64,000 bases of DNA, from the IMG/VR virus record IMGVR_UViG_3300032073_000011, positions 38,193 to 102,192 of that record; one strand, given 5' to 3'. The stretch comes from a virus. The notes beneath the pieces were generated by a model that saw only the letters and a list, made by a program, of their open reading frames with translations, searched no databases and was not told the origin of the DNA. The position numbers and the translations under genes are program-made. Shown here one piece after another: positions 10,701-18,700 of the stretch (positions within the stretch are counted from its first letter, which is position 1; each line of letters opens with the position of its first letter).

Positions 10701-10916
10701 TAAACTTTCATTACTTAAAGACTCTAGGGTTATTGGTGTTGAGAATGTCCCTAAATTATATTCTGGTGTGTTGGGTTGGTTGTATGAAGGTTGTGTGTAA
10801 AAATTACCTAGGGTCATTTGCTGTGAACCCATAAATTGATTTCCAACAAGAAAATCACTAAAGGTATCCCCTCCGTTATTAGGGGCCGGTGGATATCTAA
10901 ATCGATTACTAGCCAT
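7725..10916 (-). CDS. Probable baseplate wedge protein, P2 gpI / tail protein I-like (1063 aa)
   Basis: Residues about 480-520 contain YLFKSKGTRKSIEFLLTLLG followed by APEALVEF. This is the hallmark of the P2 gpI/tail protein I segment (a GT-x-x-A/S-I-E-x-x-L-x-x-L-G helix), which in contractile tails bridges the gp6/J wedge to fibres. The T4 equivalent is part of gp7. The rest is much longer than P2 gpI (about 180 residues), so the domain is embedded in a large virion protein. The protein ends in a Gly/Ser-rich tail with SSGGGGY. It is 5 bases after the 306-residue gene. The gpI assignment rests on that motif and on the gp25 and gp6 genes further upstream; the other domains are unassigned. 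Confidence 0.55.
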   Translation of the reverse strand: MASNRFRYPPAPNNGGDTFSDFLVGNQFMGSQQMTLGNFYTQPSYNQPNTPEYNLGTFSTPITLESLSNESLALAQKLTSNSLEVFVNNDMSEISSFVLYGSLKKRLAVATQNVVNFFPAALFVDGVNINLVSGNTTAYDILYSLSTEETTFKTNVNTLSNPFSLEFTTNGDLLTGAISKEQILNNFNTFGVSADTLLKIADGTVSPIRNITQHFKKYALSFSGQIGEKEYRIKEFKPQTTTTDYIEFTVKGNPFNLPLTGGTIVTSTIETFYIRPTQNQTEEEFKNLGNVEKFLVNRDITPIYTSIFQVVKETTSGVKYYDKVKQTWPLEDNVNIDIDSDRYTNYLIKLADLGDEIDREKTNLVSRFLTSPQLKEFDGTNQYIEKTLQIYGRSFDNIKTFVDGIAYMTNVSYDGKNNIPNELIKNFAKTLGWSTPSTLDNTTFLDSVLGVNTPEYSGTSVSQTPAELDIELYRRILLNTAYLFKSKGTRKSIEFLLTLLGAPEALVEFNEYVVIAGAPINMNPGMRFEWSKGAAGEVASYQKIQNKFDYQWEKISGGSYTTETLNYSIPFNQYYISTGTTFNPFVLSDYPIDTQGYPTKPRFTESYFFQRGAGWFEMTEEHKSDLVLNLSASTLTGCTPNTVTKYAEFTWGGFWTMGQYSNLVKAPYLDRFRRFPHMSFGFGLTRINDDKKSWVLQEGTQYRDYSFNNRDAYYQTQSEKLVLNVKNVDLSLNIGQGLTYDVWQQSVKSDCFFSGGTLPSPYPRPGGVWDSTNPKINAKTLDFKTFKNHFWKVFIDAKNRMTINDGKTGGYPTLQQIYLEYLNKNCGENNQYTYQKMIDYTQALGDYWIKIVEQMLPTTTLWTSGVKVENSAFHRDKFVYKCFTVSGDPLQSVYSMTFTTSASGYTGYPWPLFSNSARMMSMPTPPQSGTTYYDNLFSGSSTIPLSSYATSYNINNQGRFIGSPLLSKETNKLANSFQTNRTKFTSKAVFTKKGSTDNLLCIKGLKELGFDDLSWLENYTLTPTDNIQTGRRGIGSSINTSRISNSSGGRSTGGGMSSGGGGY

Positions 10917-10921
10917 AATTA

Positions 10922-11842
10922 CTAAAAGTTAGTTATTGTACCAAACGCTTGACTAAAATCAATATTGTTCCCTCTATTTTCTTTTACTTCGTATAATTGT
11001 CCGTTAAATTGGTCTCTTACTTCATATAAATCATATTGCATATATATGTTGTTGGTACCAGATAAATCGTAAAGTGTGTAAATTCCATTATCGATAGATT
11101 TGGCTTGATTTCCATATAATGCGATAGCAAGTGTATCGAAATCATGGTCTACCATTTCTATGTCGAGTACAGTGGGATTAAAGTAAGTGTTAGTGATTAT
11201 GACTGATTGTCCGGGTTGTCCTATAAATGGTATAGCATTTGGATTATTAGATGGTGCACTTGTCGGTGTTAAGGTACAGTAAACCAAATTAGTTTTTGCA
11301 TTTGTATATACATATCTAGGTGAGGTTTGATTCGGGTTTGTATTATTTTGTTCTACTGTTGTACAATAAAAATTAGAAGTGACTATTCTATAAAAATTAT
11401 TAATTTTTGCTCCACTATCAGCGTCTAAATATTCTATTCTATAACCTACTAAATCCATAGGTGAAAATCTATTTCTAAATTGTGCGGGTATAGTGTTTAA
11501 ATCGAACACCAAACCTTTTACGTTTGGTAGTGATGATAATATACCACAATCTAATATTGTGGTTCTAATTTCTATAGGTCTTATGTAAACAGTATATATC
11601 CCTTTATTAGAAAATACGGCTGAAGGTAATTTTAAATCGTAAAGACCGCCTAGTACCTCTCCTACTGGACCACCTGTTTGTAAACCATTATGTACTATTG
11701 GTGTTAGTACGGTTGCAGCATTTATTTCGAAAACAGAAACAGCTGAACTTGCGTCTCGGTCTGCCTGTTGGTGTACTATTATTTGTACATCCTCAACTTT
11801 TACGTCTGCTGGTCTTTTAATTCCGTATGCTCCTAATGCCAT
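10922..11842 (-). CDS. Unknown tail-operon protein (306 aa)
   Basis: Not recognised. The first 20 residues include KRPADVKVEDVQIIVHQQAD, then strand-rich sequence with repeated YTVYIRPIEI- and GIYTLYDL-type strands suggesting a beta-sandwich. A run TIPAQFRNRFSPMDLVGYRI lies near residue 120. It has no signal peptide or membrane segment and few cysteines, unlike its large neighbours. Start and stop are within 5 bases of flanking genes on both sides (11846 upstream, 10916 downstream), so it is co-transcribed with them. A connector or baseplate-accessory role is a guess from position. Confidence 0.55.
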   Translation of the reverse strand: MALGAYGIKRPADVKVEDVQIIVHQQADRDASSAVSVFEINAATVLTPIVHNGLQTGGPVGEVLGGLYDLKLPSAVFSNKGIYTVYIRPIEIRTTILDCGILSSLPNVKGLVFDLNTIPAQFRNRFSPMDLVGYRIEYLDADSGAKINNFYRIVTSNFYCTTVEQNNTNPNQTSPRYVYTNAKTNLVYCTLTPTSAPSNNPNAIPFIGQPGQSVIITNTYFNPTVLDIEMVDHDFDTLAIALYGNQAKSIDNGIYTLYDLSGTNNIYMQYDLYEVRDQFNGQLYEVKENRGNNIDFSQAFGTITNF

Positions 11843-11845
11843 ATT

Positions 11846-12067
11846 CTATGGTTGTTTTTCTACTTTATAGTAACCGTATCCGTGTAATTCTAAATCACCT
11901 ATACTATTTATTTGACCTAGTCTTTGTGGTTTTTCAAATACAGTTATTTTACCCCTTTCAATAAATATATTTGACCTTACTTCTGGTCTTTGGCAAACAT
12001 TCATGAGTACCTCTAATTTTGTTAGTGGTAAAATACATCCTGTTACTTTTACTTCGCTTAATGCCAT
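11846..12067 (-). CDS. Small unknown protein (73 aa)
   Basis: Short conserved-looking ORF starting MALSEVKVTGCILPLTKLEV. It is mixed alpha/beta, with a mid-region SNIFIERGKITVFEKPQRLG that looks like a strand-turn-strand. No family is recognised. A late-type motif (12074-12088) lies 6 bases upstream of the ATG, so it probably opens the transcript that continues through the 306-residue and larger tail genes. Three bases separate its stop from the next ATG. The tight spacing and the clear promoter-like motif are the main evidence that it is a real gene. Confidence 0.6.
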   Translation of the reverse strand: MALSEVKVTGCILPLTKLEVLMNVCQRPEVRSNIFIERGKITVFEKPQRLGQINSIGDLELHGYGYYKVEKQP

Positions 12068-12073
12068 TACTTA

Positions 12074-12088
12074 TTTTATAATAAATAT
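12074..12088 (-). promoter_or_regulatory. Late-type motif before the 73-aa gene
   Basis: The coding strand reads ATATTTATTATAAAA, ending 6 bases before the ATG at 12067. It is a close match to the recurring pattern. It lies in the 29-base gap after the nucleotidyltransferase-like gene. Confidence 0.55.
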
Positions 12089-12096
12089 CATAACAC

Positions 12097-12729
12097 TTAT
12101 TTCCCTACTAATTCTGTTGCTGGAAAATATTTTTTGTAGTCTCTTAGGTAAATTTCGTCGTCGTATTTAAATCCGTTATTTATTCTCTGTATTTGTTTTA
12201 CCGATGGAAATTGTAATTTTGTAACCCAGAGACCTTCAATAACCTCTTCTTCTATATTCCAATTAGAAACTATCATATTATTTCTTTTAACATGGGGTGC
12301 GTAAGCTAGACCTACTTTTTCAAAGCTGTAAGGTTCACAATCTTTTATACCCCCCCTATAACAAATTTTATTTAATTCTACATTTTCTCTATTTTGGTAG
12401 TATACATCCATATAAAAATCACATTCTTCTAGTGCTACCCTAGATAAATCTATCAAAGTATCTCTAATTAATTCTAATTTATTATTACCGTCATCTATTA
12501 AAATAATATCTATATCCCAGCTATTCCAATTTATGTTACCATTAATATAATTAGGAAAAGAACCTGTCAACAACACATCAAATTGGTTAAAATAAGATTT
12601 TTTTTCTACAATATTTAACCACTTTTCAAATCTTCTAAGTGTGGGTCGGTAGATTTTTTTACTAACTGATATGGGGCCTACTTCAAAGTTAAAAAATCTA
12701 CCAAATTCTATTTCTCTTCTTATACTCAT
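12097..12729 (-). CDS. Nucleotidyltransferase-fold protein (210 aa)
   Basis: This looks like a minimal nucleotidyltransferase of the Pol-beta/MNT superfamily. Residues 56-57 are the Gly-Ser of a LLTGSFPNYINGN turn, followed by WDIDIIL with Asp72 and Asp74 as the DxD metal pair. CDFYMDVYY offers Asp104 or Asp108 as the third carboxylate. In the family these residues bind Mg2+ and NTP and transfer a nucleotidyl group to a protein, RNA or small molecule; the substrate here is unknown. The C-terminal half (KRNNMIVSNW, LQFPSVKQIQRINNG) is not recognised. It sits between the 2918-residue structural gene (1-base gap) and the 73-residue gene, an odd place for an enzyme. Modification of a virion or host protein is a possible role, not shown. 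Confidence 0.6.
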   Translation of the reverse strand: MSIRREIEFGRFFNFEVGPISVSKKIYRPTLRRFEKWLNIVEKKSYFNQFDVLLTGSFPNYINGNINWNSWDIDIILIDDGNNKLELIRDTLIDLSRVALEECDFYMDVYYQNRENVELNKICYRGGIKDCEPYSFEKVGLAYAPHVKRNNMIVSNWNIEEEVIEGLWVTKLQFPSVKQIQRINNGFKYDDEIYLRDYKKYFPATELVGK

Positions 12730-12730
12730 C

Positions 12731-15700
12731 TTAGGTTGGCATACACTGACATCTATCCCAATCCCATTGATATCCCTCCGGACAACTTTCAGTTTGTATA
12801 CAAGGTTCTTCGGTCACCCAATCATCCTCGATAGGTCCTCCAGGTCCAATAACTATTGGTACACAACTACAGTCTGATTGAGACCAAACTTGTCCAATAG
12901 GGCACGCCCAAGTTGGTGGTACACAACAGTCACTAGTTGGTTTTGTTACCCACCCTATACCTAACCAAAACTCACAATCACATGGGTTGTATGTGGTAGG
13001 CAGTGTTTGATAAATCCAAGTACCATCTTTTTTAAGTTTTCCACAACATTCGTTACATGGGGTTACTGGTGGTGGACATGGTGAATTTTGACATGCTTGT
13101 AGACTAGTATATGGACCACCTGGTACTGGTACACACTCGTGATTACTTGGGTCGAATATTGTTGGTCGGTGTAGACAATCATAGTAAATACTCCCTGAAA
13201 CTCCACTACATGGAAAGGACCCTGAAGGTGTACAACTAACCCAACCATAAATATTTCCATCAGTAAAAGGAACAATAACACCAGCACCGTAATATTCCCA
13301 ATTTCCATCTTGGTTTGTATCATACACAGCACACGGAGATGAATTAGAAAAACCAGGACCTCTAACGGGGTCATCATGGTCAACCCATCCAGAACCAAAA
13401 TCATTAGGGTCTACATTAGGTGACATCATACAACAATAACAACAACCGTCATTTGGGTCTACGACACATTGGTTCTGGTAAAAGTGTTGGTATGCTGGTG
13501 TTTTCCACTGTAAAGGTAGTGTTGCTCCCCAATTAGTAGACATGTAGGTATCACAATTATTACAATCTACCGCACCAGTACTATTATCACATGGAGAACC
13601 ATCTGTTGTAACCTTACAATCCATCCACATCGCACCACCACCTATATTTACACCTACATTTAATGATGGTTGATATCCGGATTTACAAATTACTTTAGTT
13701 GGTGATGGACCTGAGCCTCCTGGACCTGAGCCTCCTGGACCTGAGCCTCCTGGCCCAGCGGGACTTATAGTTCCATCATTCCTTTTAATCTTTGAATGAG
13801 GGTCATCGTCGTCATGTGGGTCGTCTGGCCCAAATGGGTATGGAACACAACAATAACAACAACCATCATCTGGGTCTGTCACACAATCATTCTCTACGTA
13901 GGCTGGGTTAAATGTAGAATACCATATACCTTCATAATCTATAGGTCCTGTTAAGTAACCAGATAGGGTTTGTGCACAATCTTCACAACCTTGTTTACAA
14001 TTTGCTATACATAATGATAAAGCATTTGGTCCTTGATATTGAGCTGTACCAGTATTATTTTGAATACAGTTACAACTTCCTGGACAATTAACACAATCGT
14101 AACCTATATCCGGTGGTGTTGTTGAACATTTTGGGTCACATGGCCACCATATTGGTCCTCTATTTTGAATATTTATTTCCGGAGTTACTGGTGTTGGGTC
14201 TTGTGTCCCATTATAATATTTCCCCAGTAAGTGATTCTGGTAGATTTGACTAGGTGAATAACTCATAATATCACTACCAGTAAAATGACAATTATCACAA
14301 ACTAAGACATAACAACAATCATCATATGGGTCTTTAACTATATCAAATGGAGTATATATAGTTCCTGATAACCAAAGACCTGCAATATTTGATGATGCTA
14401 GTGGAAGAGTTTGTGTGAAACCTATACTATAGGTACCGTTATGGTGAACGTAAGTTGGTGATATAAACGAAGATGGTGGACATTCTGTTGAACAGTCAGT
14501 TGATTGATTTTCACAACAGTTTGATACTGGTATTCCGTTTTGGCAATCACTAAGGGTAGCGTAGGTCCCAAATCCTGATACGTTAACTACACATTTACAT
14601 AAACCGTTATTACCGGGAACACAATCATATCTACCGGTATGACCAGTATAACAACAATCATTAACTTGAGCTTCACAATCTGCTTGAGTAGGCCAAACAC
14701 CACTTGCTGTTTGTACACATTTACAACCACCTGCTTTTGGACCAAAATCAACACATTCCCAATCTTTTGTTACTCCCGTATAACAACAATTATTATTAAT
14801 TGCTGTTTGACAATCATGTAACGTTGAGTATGGTCCGGTAGGGTCTATGACACAAGAACAATCTTTAGTACATCTCCACATATCTGGCATTGTTCTTCCT
14901 GAACAACATGTTGTTGGGTCATTTTCACAATCAAATAAAGCGTTTGGTCCGGTATAACTTCCCATCCCTGCGGGTACAACGACACATTCACATTTAAAAT
15001 TATTTGCACCTACAGGTCCTATAATTGGAATTTTTCTACACTCGTACTCATCATACCTTATTGTACAACAGTTATTAGAGTTATAACATTCTGTTTGAGA
15101 ACTAAATCCTGTTATGTCATTTGGTATAAACGTACAGTCACATATTTTTGGGTCACATTTCCAACTACCACAACAAGGGTCGTAATTTAGAGTAGTTTGA
15201 CAACCTGATAAACTATTAAAAGCTCCTGTTGGACCATTAACTTGTACACAGACACAAGGAGTTTGTGTACATCTACATGGGGTCATTTGTATGTCCATAC
15301 ATTTATCTCTAAGATATGAACCCCAAATTGCATTTATCCCTAAACACACATCATCCCAACTACTTGATAAGCTCAATATTGTACCACTTGGTGATGTTAC
15401 TCCCGCACCAGCTAAACTAGTAATCATAGAACTCCATGTGTTGTAACTTCCAGGTATCCCTATCATAACGCCCACATTTGGGTGTATTACAATTGGTCCG
15501 TTTACCTGATATAGTGGTGCTGCATTAGGAGTACCTGCAGCATATGTACATGGGTTACTAAATATAGGTCCAGGTCCATAATAAGGGAATTTTATAGTCA
15601 TGACATCGGTTGTTTGTAAATAAGGTACACCTGCTGGTGCTCCTATTACTTCCAATAAATCATACTGATTTAATGTTGCTGTAGGAGGAACCACTAAATT

Positions 15701-18700
15701 ACGGTTAGAACAACTATCCGTAATGGTTCCTGGTATACAATCATAAGTCTGTTGCATAACACCCGGTACACAATCAGGGTCACATGGTATCCACTGTAAA
15801 CTTAATGTTCCACCTCCTGGCCAAACTGGGTTACTTGTATTTAAATCGTTAATATATGCTTGGTAGTAAAAATAAGGTGGTACTGTCCAATCTTGAGATG
15901 TATCCCAAACATTCACATAACAACAAGATGTATTATCAAAACTAAATGTAACAACATCTCCTATGTTATATACTTGTCCTGATACCCAAGGTAAAGCACC
16001 TGTACTCATATTAACTGGTGTTGAGCCTAACACCCAAGACATAGTTCCAGTATCATACATTTGATATGTTATAGGACTATTTGTTGTACAGTGATAACAT
16101 CTACAACAAGAACCATCAGCACCAAATAAAGTTAGTGATTGAACATAAGTTTCACAATCTAACATATTTGTAAATGGATATGGTGAACATGAAGGGGATA
16201 CCGGACCATTTACGAATTGACAATGACAATCTCCTGCTGGAGGAACACAGTCACCACAAACAAAATTACACTCATCAGTACAAGCTGCGGCGTTTGTTCC
16301 AAAGAAAGTAACACATGGATTTCCATCACTACCCATTGGTGGAGTTCCTATATATGATAAACAACCATCAACTGCATGACAACAATATTCAGTTTGTGGT
16401 TCCCTACAAGTTCTATCACCTGTAACTGTTAATTGTTGTTGAGCACAATCTCCTGGTGAGGTAGAACTTGGTAGTCCTGTACCACAAGATGCTGTACCAC
16501 CACTACAAGTCATATCACCCCATGCACAAGCTACAACTGTTGGGTCACCGCACAAATCACAAACACCGGTACCTGGAGGTGCACAATCACAACAGAATCT
16601 ACATCTTTCTTCACACTGTGCTTGAGTAGGGAATCCCATTCCCGTAGGTACGTTACCTAGTGTTACCGCAAAAAAGTAATTATTATTTGGGTCCGAAGGT
16701 CCACCTGCGGCTTGTCCTATCGCTTGTGATTGGTATGCACTACCTTGACCTACAAAGTAGGAGCTTGGTTGACATGGTTGTGAACCTGGGGTGTCATACA
16801 ATCCTGCGTCCGCACCAGCCCAATCACACCACCATTCTTCTGATAAGTTTTGACATAAACAATTAGTATTTGCCAGTTCACAAGCTGTAGCTGAAGGATA
16901 TGTAACTGAAGCTAACGACATTGGTATAAATTGGCAAGTTTGTGCTCCTTGGGAATTACACTCCCAAGTACACCATTCTTGACATCCTGATAAACTAGTA
17001 AAAGTTCCTCCACTACCCATTACTGGGTAACAACCTACACCACCCACACAAGGATTACCCGCCACTGTAGGACAGTTACAACTACTGTCACATTCCCAGG
17101 TCATAATACTTGTATTTCCCGTACAACAAAATGCAAATCCAGGGTCTATCTGTGATTGACATAGGTCTAGAGACCCATAAGGCCAGGTAGTCAAAACACC
17201 GGTCATTTGAAAAACAATCCCGGGTTGAACTGGTGGCCATGTAAATGGAAATGGTGAATAACCATTAAAATGAATACCTAAGTTACCTGTCCCTGGTGAA
17301 TATATATCATTTAAATAATCTTGCATAACTACACAATTAGAAACATCTACTGGTTCTAATCCTGCTGGTGGTCCTGGGTCTGCACAATAACAGTCTGCTG
17401 TACATTGGTCGATACCCATTCCAATTAATGGTGTACTACAAGTTCCACCCGTATAACAGTTATTTTGTGTTGCCCATATCGAAACGTTTACACCTGGAGG
17501 TGGGTCAAATATACCACCCACACCACTAGCTGTAGAAGAAGGCAGTGACCCACAACCTGAAGTGCAACCACTAGGGGTACACCACATTGTAGCGGCAGAA
17601 CTAGGTCCATCACAAGGACCACAAGGGTCACCTATAGTTGGTACTGGAGTTGCTGGGTCATAAGCTGGTAGTCTTTCACATGTTTGCCAACAATTTGGTG
17701 GTCCGTTTACTGTATATGGTCCATCATCTGGGGGACTAGAATCACAATCATAACCTGTACCAGTTATATCTGGTGGACACATACACATGAAACAACATTC
17801 AGGTGTATTTCCGTCACTATAACTTACAGTCTCAAACATATTATAAGTGTTAGTGTTAGACCATGGCCCTGACCAAGTAAATGCACTAGTAATTGGTATT
17901 CCGTTTACAGTTAACCAATCTTCACATGCACAATTACAAGTTTCTTCTACAGGTGCACAACAAGTCATACCTGTTGTGTTTAGTGGGTCTGGGTCCGGAC
18001 ATAATGCGTTAACACAATCTATCATGTCACAGTAAGGTAATCCTGGATTGTCATCAAAACACTGTACAATACCAGTTAATCCATTCATTGAATTTACATA
18101 AGCTGGAGAACAACAATTAACATTTGTTGGGCCAACCTGTAGGTCTAAGTTAGTTTGTGAAATCCAATAACATGGTAGTTGTCCTCCACCACCACCTTGT
18201 AGTGCTGGACCTGTAGTTGTGTAAGCTGACCAACCATTTAGTCCTGCTTGAATTGGGTCATCTTCACATACTGCTCTACAACATTCTGTTGCGTTACAAC
18301 ATTCTTCAAAAGAGGTATACCCCGTAGGGTTACCAAATGGGTCTGTCGGGGAACCTGGGGACCAAGTAACTCCAAGTTGTATCATAACATACTCACTTGC
18401 GTAGTATGTACATCCACCTACTTGTTGTCCTATTTGTGCAGGGGGATTTGTATCGTCATATACAAAACAATCAAAACCACCAGGACAAGTACACCCTGTT
18501 TGACATTGTGGTAAATCTGGGAATGTTGGTGGACTACCGAATGGGTTTGGTGGCCAATAAGGACAGGACGCTGCGTTAGTAATTGGGTCTTGGTATATGG
18601 TACATGGTGTAGGATTTGTACAATCACAAACATAACATACGGTAGAACAGGAACAGTTCATTTCACAATCAATGTGCCCCTGTAAATCATATGCGTAACC

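Noticed and set aside
13063-13404. 113-residue ORF overlapping the giant cysteine-rich gene
   Set aside because: Hydrophobic product caused by reading AT-rich and repeat DNA in another frame. The main frame is unbroken with consistent repeat units.
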